Shown: positions 1 through 5,950 of the stretch, piece after piece | Numbering within the stretch: position 1 is the stretch's first letter | Layout of the letters: every line of letters starts with the position of its first letter | Source: Acidobacteriota bacterium | Lineage (GTDB): Bacteria > Acidobacteriota > Terriglobia > Terriglobales > Acidobacteriaceae | Assembly: GCA_021779695.1 (NCBI GenBank) | Contig: JAJYAE010000260.1 | Span: forward strand, 1-6,363 | Direction: 5' to 3' | Length of the DNA stretch: 6,363 nucleotides | Program-made: the position numbers and the translations under genes | Notes under the pieces: generated by a model | Database searches by the model: none | Seen by the model: the letters and a program-made list of their open reading frames with translations, nothing else | What the model was told of the DNA's origin: nothing

Positions 1-950
1 ATGAGAGGTCCGACGACAGTGGATACCGCCACGAGTGGCGTCGAGGCGAAGGCAGACAGTGCAAGCGCAATCGAGAGTTCAAAGTTGCGTCCAGTGACAT
101 GGAATCCCACGGTAGCAGCTTTGGCGTTCCGAAGGTGCAGGGCGCGGCTTACCCAGTAGCCGACGTTAAAAAGTGTGAAGAAAAAGAGGATCAACGGAGC
201 GGCCATCTTCAGGATGAGGGCAGGCTGGTTCAAGATCACTTCCCCCTTGATCGCAAACATCACCACCAGCGTTGCCACGAGGGCGATCAACTGCATTTTG
301 CTCAGCACGGGTACAAGGCGCGACTTAAACCACTCCTGTCCCTTCCGCCGCAGGGCGATCCTGCGAGTCAATGCGCCAAACAGCAACGGAAGAACCAGGT
401 AGAGAAAAGTGCTCTTGAGAACTACGTCGATCTGCAACGGCACCTTGGTCCCTACCAGCAACAGAATCCAGACGGGAACCGAGACGATCTGGATTACCGA
501 GTTCCATGCCATCAGCACCACTGACAGAGGATTATCAGCTCCGCCCATGTCCGCCCAGACCATCACCATGCCAATGCAGGGAGCGATGCCAAGCAGAATA
601 AGGCCCGTCCAGAGTTCAGGCTGCCCGCGGAGAAAGACCCATCCAAAGCCGTACAGAAGCAGCGGATTCACCAGATAATTGAGGAAAACTGACAGCCCGG
701 CCGGGCGGCGTTCCAATGCCGCACTGTGCAAATCCCCGAACGGGACCTTGGCGATGGTCGGATAAACCATCAGGAACAGTCCAAGAGGGATTAGAGGTTC
801 CAGTGAGGCACCCACCTTAGGGGCGGCCCTTCCAAGCATCAGTCCGGCCGCCATCGACGCCAGAATTAGACCCGAAAACAGCTTGTCAACCGTACTGAGG
901 TGAGCGTGTTCGGCGCGTTGAGCCTGTGCTGCGGTCGCAATATTAGCCAT
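1..950 (-). CDS. acr3: ACR3-family arsenite efflux permease (3' end cut by window edge)
   Basis: An integral inner-membrane permease that should extrude arsenite from the cytoplasm. Reading the minus strand from ATG at 950 gives 316 uninterrupted codons to the window edge, so the last few dozen residues are missing (family members are roughly 340-370 aa). Seen: a hydrophilic N-terminus (residues 1-22), then many hydrophobic segments. The motif GIAPCIGMVMVW (121-132) carries the cysteine (C125) that ACR3 proteins conserve in the fourth membrane helix for As(III). GRNFELSIALA (287-297) corresponds to the conserved NNFELAIA segment with its membrane glutamate (E291); the first Asn is Arg here. 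A Shine-Dalgarno AAGGAA (958-963) lies 7 bases from the ATG and a promoter lies just upstream. It is divergent from the Moco operon. No arsR or arsC is visible; any partners would be beyond the left edge. The ACR3 family is clear; substrate range is inferred. Confidence 0.9.
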   Translation of the reverse strand, partial: MANIATAAQAQRAEHAHLSTVDKLFSGLILASMAAGLMLGRAAPKVGASLEPLIPLGLFLMVYPTIAKVPFGDLHSAALERRPAGLSVFLNYLVNPLLLYGFGWVFLRGQPELWTGLILLGIAPCIGMVMVWADMGGADNPLSVVLMAWNSVIQIVSVPVWILLLVGTKVPLQIDVVLKSTFLYLVLPLLFGALTRRIALRRKGQEWFKSRLVPVLSKMQLIALVATLVVMFAIKGEVILNQPALILKMAAPLILFFFTLFNVGYWVSRALHLRNAKAATVGFHVTGRNFELSIALALSAFASTPLVAVSTVVGPL

Positions 951-981
951 GTGGATATTCCTTAACAGAAATGACCATATC

Positions 982-1009
982 ACTATAAAACTAGTTTTGT
1001 AAAATTCAA
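982..1009 (-). promoter_or_regulatory. Promoter of the arsenite permease gene with overlapping palindrome
   Basis: On the minus strand, TTGAAT (1009-1004) and TATAGT (987-982) are separated by 16 bases, a good sigma-70-type match, with a predicted leader of about 25 bases before the ATG at 950. The spacer contains a perfect 12-base palindrome AAAACTAGTTTT (987-998), which extends with one mismatch to 984-1001. An AT-rich dyad across the -10/spacer is where an ArsR-type repressor would bind, but no repressor gene is visible, so operator function is inference. The promoter elements are seen directly; activity is untested. Confidence 0.6.
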
Positions 1010-1154
1010 GATGTCCGTAGAAGTCGGGGCTACGAGGGAAATTTTGGATGAGATCTCCATGTCCCCTTGTATCCGTGTGAGTCAATCAAACGATTAATTG
1101 GCAGATAAGACGTTCAACCACTAGACTTCAGGGGTAGCCGAACCTGGAGGCTTC

Positions 1155-1289
1155 ATGCAGCTTCCGTTGATCCTGACCATTGCAACCAAAGCCGTCATAG
1201 GCCCAGGTGCAGGTATGAGCCTCGACCAGGCAATCAAACAACTGCCGGCCTGCTGGTCGAAGTTGTGCGCGAGGTTCCCCGCTCTGTGA
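1155..1289 (+). CDS. Doubtful small ORF just upstream of moaB (44 aa)
   Basis: A 45-codon frame starts with ATG at 1155, 4 bases after GGAGG (1146-1150), and its TGA (1287-1289) overlaps the proposed moaB GTG (1286-1288) as GTGA. The encoded peptide begins MQLPLILTIATKAV and resembles no family I recognise. An ATG at 1215 would give a shorter version of the same frame. Its codon use is not obviously different from the neighbours. It could be a translational-coupling leader, the remnant of a lost upstream gene, or chance; a stop at 1122 blocks this frame further upstream. I see no function for it. Confidence 0.2.
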   Translation: MQLPLILTIATKAVIGPGAGMSLDQAIKQLPACWSKLCARFPAL

Positions 1290-1852
1290 TCCAGGCAGCG
1301 GTGATTACGGTCTCGGACCGCTGTGCTGCCGGCGTGGTGCTGGATACCGCCGGACCTGCCGTGGCGGAGCTTCTCAGCAACGAACTGATGGCTCACCTCG
1401 TCTGGACTCGGACCGTGCCAGACGAGGTAGAGCCAATCGCGAAAGCATTGACGGATCTCTGCGATCGCCGGGTCGATCTGGTTGTCACCATCGGAGGCAC
1501 GGGCATTTCGGCGCGGGACGTTACTCCGCAAGCCACCCGAACAGCGATCGACCGCGAGTTGCCGGGACTCGCTGAGGCGATGCGCATGGCTTCCACAAAA
1601 CAGACTGCGAACGCACTGCTTTCGCGGGCGATCACCGGAGTGCAGCGCGAAACCTTGATCGTGAACCTGCCGGGAAGTCTGGGCGCCGCAACAGATAACC
1701 TCCGTACGATTCTGTCCACGTTACCCCATGCCGTAAAAGTGTTGCGCGGGGAAACTGCGCGCTCAGAGAGTGATTATGGGCGGCTGATCGGGCTTGCGAG
1801 CAGGACAGATTCTCATCTTCAACCTGTCGCGGTTCTGGAGATCCGCCCATGA
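1286..1852 (+). CDS. moaB: MoaB/Mog-family molybdopterin adenylyltransferase
   Basis: Member of the MoaB/Mog fold family that adenylates molybdopterin in the cytoplasm to give MPT-AMP, the substrate used by MoeA. From GTG 1286 it is 188 aa. Seen: AAVITVSDR at the N-terminus, the nucleotide/MPT-binding GGTG (70-73), the RDVTP motif (77-81), RELPG (90-94), LSR (112-114) and NLPGS (127-131), all in the order found in E. coli MogA. I chose GTG 1286 because GAGG (1271-1274) precedes it and MIQAAVITVSDR fits the usual family start. GTG 1265 is in frame and would add 7 residues, but has no visible ribosome-binding site. The C-terminal ~35 residues after the core are less typical. The TGA overlaps the next gene's ATG (ATGA), so the two are probably translationally coupled. 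Whether it acts as Mog or MoaB in the strict sense cannot be told from sequence. Confidence 0.9.
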   Translation: MIQAAVITVSDRCAAGVVLDTAGPAVAELLSNELMAHLVWTRTVPDEVEPIAKALTDLCDRRVDLVVTIGGTGISARDVTPQATRTAIDRELPGLAEAMRMASTKQTANALLSRAITGVQRETLIVNLPGSLGAATDNLRTILSTLPHAVKVLRGETARSESDYGRLIGLASRTDSHLQPVAVLEIRP

Positions 1853-3063
1853 ACGTAGATACTGCAACATATATGCAGGATTTAGGAGCGCCCGTGTTTG
1901 CCGTGTGCGGATTTTCCGGATCGGGCAAGACCACGTTGCTCGAAGCGGCGATTCCCCACTTAGTAGCGCGGGGACTGTCAGTGGCAGCCGTCAAACACGA
2001 CGCGCATGGTTTCGTCGTAGACCAGGAAGGCAAAGATTCGGAGAGGCTATTCCGTGTTGGCGCCACAGTCGCACTACGAGGACCTGCGGAACAGTTCCTT
2101 CGGCGGAATAGTTCCTCGGTGTTGACCCTGGAAGCAACTCTGGCCGACCTGGCGCGCGACCATGACCTGCTACTGGTCGAAGGTCACAAGAATACCCCGC
2201 TGCCGAAACTCTGGTTAAGCGGAGCCGAAACCTCCCCTCCTCCAGAAGGTGTAACGAACATCCAGGCGGTTCTTTCGTGGAATGCTGATCGGCTCAGTGC
2301 TTTCTTGGCTTTTATTGAGGAGTGGCTTCCCAAAGCGTGGCTGGCTCAGCCGCTCCTTGCGGGCTTACTGGTTGGCGGCGAAAGTTCGCGGATGGGAAAG
2401 CCCAAACAGATGATGAGCTTCGGCAGCAGCACCCTCGCCGAAATCGCTGCCCAAGCTTTGAGCGCCACGTTTCGCCAATCGGGCATCGGTTGCGGCCTAG
2501 CCAACCAACAACCTCTAATTCAAAGCCCGATTCTTCTTGGGGCTGGCGAGGTTCCTGATGCACTGCAATGCCTTCTGCGGCTTCCGGATGCGCCGGAGAT
2601 CATCGGACCCGTTGCCGGATTGTTAGCAGCACATCGGTGGGCGCCTCGCGCGGCCTGGGTTCTTGCAGCCTGCGATCATCCGTGGCTCAACACCACTGAC
2701 ATCCGCTGGCTGCTTGATCAGCGCAGACCGGGCACGTGGGCCATCCTCTCACAACAGCCTGATCGTCATCCGTGTCCCACATTAGCCTTGTACGAACCAC
2801 AATCGCTGAACGTTCTGGAGCGCTCTCTCCTTGTTAATCGCCCTGGCGAGATGGGCATAGCAGAGCTCTTCGACCACCCGCGTACGTTGATCGGCTCTCG
2901 GTTCAGCCTTGGGTCGATTAATGTGAATACACCACAGGAACTCATGGCGGAGGTGGAACGGGCGAACGCTCAGGTCAGCGACAGTCTGCCCGCCCATCAT
3001 CGTGGTCACGTTACAGATGCGGCAGGCCAGGTCGATCCAAAGTTTGACCAGGAAGCAGAATGA
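1849..3063 (+). CDS. mobBA: MobB-MobA fusion: Moco guanine-dinucleotide biosynthesis protein
   Basis: A 404-aa two-domain cytoplasmic protein. The N-terminal ~160 residues are MobB: Walker A GFSGSGKTT (21-29), KHDAHGF (49-55), GKDSERLFRVGA (61-72) and LLLVEGHK (107-114). The C-terminal domain (about 168-370) is a MobA-like nucleotidyltransferase: LLVGGESSRMGKPKQ (173-187), GPVAGLLAA (253-261), AACDHPWL (273-280) and NVNTPQEL (358-365). MobA joins GMP from GTP to Mo-molybdopterin to form the bis-MGD cofactor; MobB binds GTP and aids it. Oddities: MobA usually has CDMP where this has CDHP, and the KPKQ after RMG recalls MobA/MocA-type NTP transferases, so CMP rather than GMP transfer is possible. 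The last ~35 residues are polar and probably disordered. The start is supported by GGAG (1837-1840), 8 bases upstream. It overlaps moaB by 4 bases. Confidence 0.88.
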   Translation: MNVDTATYMQDLGAPVFAVCGFSGSGKTTLLEAAIPHLVARGLSVAAVKHDAHGFVVDQEGKDSERLFRVGATVALRGPAEQFLRRNSSSVLTLEATLADLARDHDLLLVEGHKNTPLPKLWLSGAETSPPPEGVTNIQAVLSWNADRLSAFLAFIEEWLPKAWLAQPLLAGLLVGGESSRMGKPKQMMSFGSSTLAEIAAQALSATFRQSGIGCGLANQQPLIQSPILLGAGEVPDALQCLLRLPDAPEIIGPVAGLLAAHRWAPRAAWVLAACDHPWLNTTDIRWLLDQRRPGTWAILSQQPDRHPCPTLALYEPQSLNVLERSLLVNRPGEMGIAELFDHPRTLIGSRFSLGSINVNTPQELMAEVERANAQVSDSLPAHHRGHVTDAAGQVDPKFDQEAE

Positions 3064-3083
3064 AAGTTGTACGAGCTGGTATC

Positions 3084-3092
3084 AGGAAGGAG
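3084..3092 (+). promoter_or_regulatory. Ribosome binding site that fixes the moeA start
   Basis: AGGAAGGAG ends 8 bases before ATG 3101. The reading frame is open back to GTG 3002, but that would overlap mobBA by 62 bases and add 33 residues unlike MoeA. The strong site decides in favour of 3101. Confidence 0.8.
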
Positions 3093-3100
3093 AAGCGGCG

Positions 3101-4417
3101 ATGATCAGTTTTGAAGAGGCGCGCGATACGATTCTCGAGAACGTGGCTCCCCTTGAGCACGAACAGGTGGCGCTTCGGGATTCCCTGGGCCGCGTCACTG
3201 CGGAAGACGTAATTGCCCCGTTCGATCTGCCGACGTTTGATAACTCGGCCATGGACGGGTTTGCCGTGCGCGCCGCAGACTGCGACGGATTCCCTTCGCT
3301 GACCATTCAGGGTTACATTCCCGCAGGCGGAACTGTCACGGTCGAAGCAACCCTTGGGGGTGCAATCAAGATCATGACAGGAGCGCCGGTTCCAAAGGGC
3401 TGCGACGCAGTTGTGCCGCTCGAAGAAGCCGAAGAAGCCGGGCACGAAGTGTCCATCAAGGCTCTGGTAGAGCTTGGCCAGCATATCCGGTGTGCCGGCG
3501 AAGACGTCCGGCAAGGGGAAACGGTGTTGCACGCCGGCACCCTGATCCGCGTGCCCGAGATCAGCATACTTGCATCGTTGGGCCTACAGTATGTTAACGT
3601 AACTCGCAGGCCGCATGTCGCGATTCTTTCGACTGGTGACGAGTTGGTGGAACTCGGCCAAGCTCTCCCGGCGTACAAAGTGTTTGACAGCAACTCCGCT
3701 GCCCTAGCGGCGGCAGTGCGAGGGGCAGGCGCGGTGCCCATTCCGCTCGGCATCGCGCGGGACGATCACAAACATCTGCAACAGAAGATTACCGCTGGGT
3801 TCAAAGCCGATGCATTGGTTACCGCTGCCGGCGTAGCGGTGGGCGATCGCGATTTCGTTCGGGAGGTTCTCAGGGAACTCGGGGTCAGACAACTTTTTCA
3901 TGAGGTGAATATCAAACCTGGAAAGTCGGTAGTATTCGGTTTGAAAGATGGGAAACCGGTTTTTTCTTTGCCCGGCAATCCTGTCGCGGCCATGGTGACG
4001 TTTGAAGAACTGGTGCGACCCGCTCTCCTGAAGATGACGGGACACAGGTCAGTCATCCAACCGCTTATGTCAGCAACTCTCCAAGGCCCGCTTCGGAAGA
4101 GGCGGGGCAAAACCTGCTTCTCTCCCGTCAAGCTTGAGGTTGTCGACGGCAGATATGTGGCGCACAGCACCGTCAAGGCTAATCAGCACACCGGATTCCT
4201 GACAACCATGATCGGAGCCGACGCTGTGACAGTTCTCCCTACGGACATGCTATCGCTTGCGGGAGGCGAAGAGGTTCTCATACACGCTATCTCCGGTGCG
4301 CTTGGTGAGTTGAGCCGTGCACACCAGACCCAATCGAATCTGCGCGATAGAACGTCCGAATTTGATACATCGGGCAATGAAGAATTTGTCCATCAAACTC
4401 CGGGGCCAAACACCTAA
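3101..4417 (+). CDS. moeA: MoeA molybdopterin molybdenumtransferase
   Basis: Cytoplasmic enzyme that inserts molybdate into adenylated molybdopterin to form Mo-MPT. It is 438 aa from ATG 3101, against about 400-411 for typical MoeA. Seen: NSAMDGFAVR (48-57), MTGAPVPKGCDAVV (92-105), GEDVRQGE (133-140), STGDEL (177-182), DSNSAAL (196-202), TAAGVAVGDRDFV (241-253), IKPGKSVVFG (271-280) and LPGNPVAAMVTFEE (290-303), covering all MoeA domains. Domain IV ends around residue 396. Two oddities: the usual SGGVSVG loop reads AAGVAVG although the aspartate D251 is kept; and about 40 C-terminal residues (397-438) do not look like MoeA and lie antisense to a truncated glyoxalase-like gene, suggesting the native stop was lost at a rearrangement. 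It follows mobBA by 37 bases in the same operon. The MoeA assignment is firm; full activity is likely but not certain. Confidence 0.92.
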   Translation: MISFEEARDTILENVAPLEHEQVALRDSLGRVTAEDVIAPFDLPTFDNSAMDGFAVRAADCDGFPSLTIQGYIPAGGTVTVEATLGGAIKIMTGAPVPKGCDAVVPLEEAEEAGHEVSIKALVELGQHIRCAGEDVRQGETVLHAGTLIRVPEISILASLGLQYVNVTRRPHVAILSTGDELVELGQALPAYKVFDSNSAALAAAVRGAGAVPIPLGIARDDHKHLQQKITAGFKADALVTAAGVAVGDRDFVREVLRELGVRQLFHEVNIKPGKSVVFGLKDGKPVFSLPGNPVAAMVTFEELVRPALLKMTGHRSVIQPLMSATLQGPLRKRRGKTCFSPVKLEVVDGRYVAHSTVKANQHTGFLTTMIGADAVTVLPTDMLSLAGGEEVLIHAISGALGELSRAHQTQSNLRDRTSEFDTSGNEEFVHQTPGPNT

Positions 4418-4573
4418 TTGGGGATGAGGGAAGAACTCCAGAGTGAGATCCCCGCGTTTCAGAATTATCCAGCCACTATCCCGCCAAACCTCTGCGAACC
4501 CAAGAGCAGCATAGAACTGTGACGTTCCCTCGAAATCGCGCGAAGGCAGATTCGGCGTGGCGACATCGCTCAT
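4250..4573 (-). pseudogene. Truncated glyoxalase/bleomycin-resistance-like (VOC) gene
   Basis: The minus-strand ATG at 4573, preceded by GGAG (4582-4585) with 8 bases between, begins a protein whose first ~54 residues are typical of the small VOC/bleomycin-resistance family: ATPNLPSRDFEGT, FYAALGF (20-26), WRDSGWIILKRGDL (30-43) and LEFFPHP (45-51). From there (about 4412 downwards) family resemblance stops. The expected second half (FSCCLR-like strand, then the closing GTLLRL strand) is absent in all three minus frames, and the frame runs on for another 53 codons antisense to moeA. These proteins are normally about 120 aa, so more than half the domain is missing and no function is expected. 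It lies 39 bases after the GDCCVxC gene and probably ended the mer transcript. I see a real truncation, not a simple frameshift. Confidence 0.7.
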
Positions 4574-4612
4574 CTCAGTTGCTCCGGCGGCAAGGTAAGC
4601 AGCACCACGAAC

Positions 4613-4831
4613 TCAACTACAGCAGCGGCCTTGCAGTTGTACCGGAGGACATTTTACTGAGCCGTAGGAGCAGAAAACGCAGCAGTCTCCCGGTTGAGGC
4701 CGCAGCAGAGCATGGCAATGCGCGCACTCATGGAAAAAGCGACACGAATCGAGGGGCATATTCTCCAACGTGGCATGACCGCACTGCGGACACGTCAGCA
4801 CGGATTCGAGAATGACTGCTGCTGTTGTCAA
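4613..4831 (-). CDS. Small GDCCVxC-motif cysteine-rich protein of the mer operon
   Basis: A 72-aa protein with ten cysteines: CPQC (14-17), C30, CAHC (36-39), the signature GDCCVFC (48-54), C61 in KCPPVQ, and a terminal CC (70-71). The two CxxC knuckles look like a zinc-ribbon or soft-metal site. The family is known as GDCCVxC domain-containing (seleno)proteins and occurs next to merT/merP; its biochemical role is not established, and metal or Hg binding or redox chemistry is inference. There is no signal peptide or membrane segment, so it is probably cytoplasmic. All signature positions are Cys here; no in-frame TGA (Sec) occurs inside. The start is TTG 4831, overlapping the merP stop as TTGA, with GGAG at 4842-4845 ten bases upstream and a second GGAG at 4834-4837, which points to translational coupling to merP. 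Confidence 0.82.
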   Translation of the reverse strand: MTTAAVILESVLTCPQCGHATLENMPLDSCRFFHECAHCHALLRPQPGDCCVFCSYGSVKCPPVQLQGRCCS

Positions 4832-5118
4832 GGCTCCTGCGCTCCGCTATGCACAGTCGAAGGGAAACCCGCGTTTGTGGTGGCCTTCACCAGTGCCGAC
4901 GGATTTGTCTTGTCTCCGTCATACTTCACCGTCGCGGTCTTGTGGTCGTAGTCCACGTTCGCATCAACAACGCCAGGTACTTTCTCCAGCGCCTTGCGAA
5001 TCGTGACGGAGCACATGGAGCAGGTCATGTTCTGAACGTCGAGAACAGTAGTTTGCGGAGCTGCGGCAAATGCCGATACCGGCAAACCGATGAGAAGAGC
5101 AGCGAGCAGTTTACGCAT
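4828..5118 (-). CDS. merP: MerP periplasmic mercury-binding protein
   Basis: A 96-aa periplasmic Hg(II) scavenger that hands the ion to MerT. Seen: a signal peptide MRKLLAALLIGLPVSAFAA with a likely signal peptidase site near residues 18-19, then one heavy-metal-associated (HMA, ferredoxin-like) domain with NMTCSMC (30-36); C33 and C36 are the metal ligands. The VPGVVDANVDYDHKTATVKYD stretch (residues 47-67) is typical of the fold. I chose ATG 5118 because AAGGAA (5125-5130) lies 6 bases upstream; GTG 5121 is the alternative. The gene starts 12 bases after the merT stop, and its TGA overlaps the TTG of the next gene. The family usually has GMTC; Asn replaces Gly here, a common variant. The length is normal. 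Confidence 0.93.
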   Translation of the reverse strand: MRKLLAALLIGLPVSAFAAAPQTTVLDVQNMTCSMCSVTIRKALEKVPGVVDANVDYDHKTATVKYDGDKTNPSALVKATTNAGFPSTVHSGAQEP

Positions 5119-5130
5119 CACAGGTTCCTT

Positions 5131-5484
5131 TCAGCGATAGAAAAAGGGCAAAATCCAAGGACTGATTACGAGCAGGAACACAACCGGAAGCAGCACCCAA
5201 AACAGAATTCGCTGCACCTTCCGGGTACGATCAGCAACGCAGTTATTGCCAACGGCGCAACTTTGAGGCACCAGGTAGAGTTTCCAAAAGGTCCACCCGA
5301 GAAACAGAACCGTCAGAACAATAAAGACTGGCCGATATGGTTCGAGTGCGGTCAAATGCGCAATCCAGGCTCCGCCGATGCCCAAGCTCAGAAGCATGAG
5401 CGGCCCCATACAACAGGCAGATGCGCCGATCCCAGCGAGCACGCAGCCTATAAGGGTTGTTTTCGTATTGAGTACAGAGCGCAT
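5131..5484 (-). CDS. merT: MerT mercuric ion transporter
   Basis: A 117-aa inner-membrane protein that moves Hg(II) from MerP into the cytoplasm. Three hydrophobic segments are visible (about 9-43, 50-72 and 91-115). The first holds the paired cysteines ASACCMGPLMLL (C24, C25). The cytoplasmic loop after the second helix carries C76 and C82, the second cysteine pair. The segment GAWIAHLTALEPYRP (38-52) is nearly identical to classical MerT of Tn501-type operons as I remember it, and the protein ends with a PFFY-type terminus. ATG 5484 has AAGG directly against it, and a better AAGGA (5498-5502) lies 13 bases away, close to the predicted transcript start, so initiation may be weak or from a very short leader. 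First gene of the mer transcript under the MerR-controlled promoter. Confidence 0.94.
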   Translation of the reverse strand: MRSVLNTKTTLIGCVLAGIGASACCMGPLMLLSLGIGGAWIAHLTALEPYRPVFIVLTVLFLGWTFWKLYLVPQSCAVGNNCVADRTRKVQRILFWVLLPVVFLLVISPWILPFFYR

Positions 5485-5507
5485 CCTTGGCGAATCATCC
5501 TTATTTC

Positions 5508-5539
5508 ACTCTAACCTCCGTACTATGGTACGGAGTCAA
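5508..5539 (-). promoter_or_regulatory. mer promoter driving merT, merP and downstream genes
   Basis: On the minus strand, TTGACT (5539-5534) is followed after 20 bases by TAGAGT (5513-5508). A long 19-20-bp spacer is the hallmark of MerR-family promoters, which are poor until metal-bound MerR untwists the DNA. With a start near 5501, the leader before merT ATG 5484 would be only about 16-17 bases. An alternative -10, TTAGAG, would give a 19-bp spacer but matches the consensus less well. Confidence 0.75.
5516..5535. promoter_or_regulatory. MerR operator dyad
   Basis: A perfect inverted repeat of 8 + 8 bases around a 4-base centre: CTCCGTAC (5516-5523), TATG, GTACGGAG (5528-5535). It lies within the spacer of the merT promoter and just upstream of merR, and the half sites match the CTCCGTAC/GTACGGA pattern of known mer operators. 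MerR bound here should repress merR itself and switch merT/merP. Confidence 0.85.
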
Positions 5540-5551
5540 GGGAGGCGATTC

Positions 5552-5950
5552 GTGAGCGAGAATCTGACCATCGGCATCCTGGCAAAACAAGGCGGTGTGA
5601 ATGTCGAGACCATTCGCTATTACCAGCGACGGGGCTTATTGCAGGAGCCGACAAAACCGCGGAGCGGATTCCGGCAGTACACATCCGGCACGGTAAAGCG
5701 GGTCCGCTTCATCAAACGAGCCCAGACTCTTGGATTCACGCTGGAAGAGATCACAGGTCTGCTCGCACTCGATGAAAGAAAAGCCTGCTCAGAAACACGA
5801 GGGATCGCAGCACACAAGCTGGAGCTGATCGAAGAGAAGATTGCAGACCTCTCGAAGATGAAAAAAGCACTCTCACGCCTTGTGCGCGCCTGCGATGCGT
5901 CATCCGTCGGTGCACCGTGTCCGATTATTCACCTTTTGGCGGATGACTAA
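5552..5950 (+). CDS. merR: MerR mercury-responsive transcriptional regulator
   Basis: A 132-aa cytoplasmic DNA-binding regulator. Seen: winged helix-turn-helix at 5-30 (LTIGILAKQGGVNVETIRYY then QRRGLL), the second wing RSGFRQYT (37-44), the FIKRAQTLGFTLEEI segment (53-67), then a long dimerisation helix (about 81-113). All three cysteines that bind Hg(II) across the dimer are present: C79 (KAC), C114 (RAC) and C123 (APCP), so it is a true Hg sensor and not a copper, zinc or redox relative. The GTG start at 5552 is chosen because AGGGAGG (5539-5545) is 6 bases upstream. ATG 5525 is in frame but lies inside the operator. Divergent from merT; the shared operator implies autorepression and metal-dependent activation. 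Confidence 0.95.
   Translation: MSENLTIGILAKQGGVNVETIRYYQRRGLLQEPTKPRSGFRQYTSGTVKRVRFIKRAQTLGFTLEEITGLLALDERKACSETRGIAAHKLELIEEKIADLSKMKKALSRLVRACDASSVGAPCPIIHLLADD

Noticed and set aside
99..678. Plus-strand frames antisense to the arsenite permease
   Set aside because: They are shadows; the minus strand encodes a continuous membrane protein with ACR3 motifs.
1016..1034. CGTAG/CTACG hairpin as a terminator or Moco riboswitch part
   Set aside because: Five base pairs with no T-run and no recognisable Moco RNA architecture nearby.
1044..1072. Plus-strand TTGGAT-N17-TTGTAT as promoter of the Moco operon
   Set aside because: Only about half of the -10 positions match the consensus and it lies over 200 bases from moaB; no better candidate was found, so I leave the promoter unassigned.
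3002..3100. N-terminal extension of MoeA from GTG 3002
   Set aside because: The 33 extra residues do not resemble MoeA, overlap the end of mobBA, and a strong ribosome binding site sits directly before ATG 3101.
4825..5514. Long plus-strand open frame (229 codons) across the mer genes
   Set aside because: It is the antisense shadow of merP and merT, which have clear family motifs on the minus strand.
5378..5551. Extension of merR upstream to ATG 5378 or ATG 5525
   Set aside because: These starts lie inside merT or the operator. GTG 5552 has an excellent Shine-Dalgarno and matches the usual MerR N-terminus.
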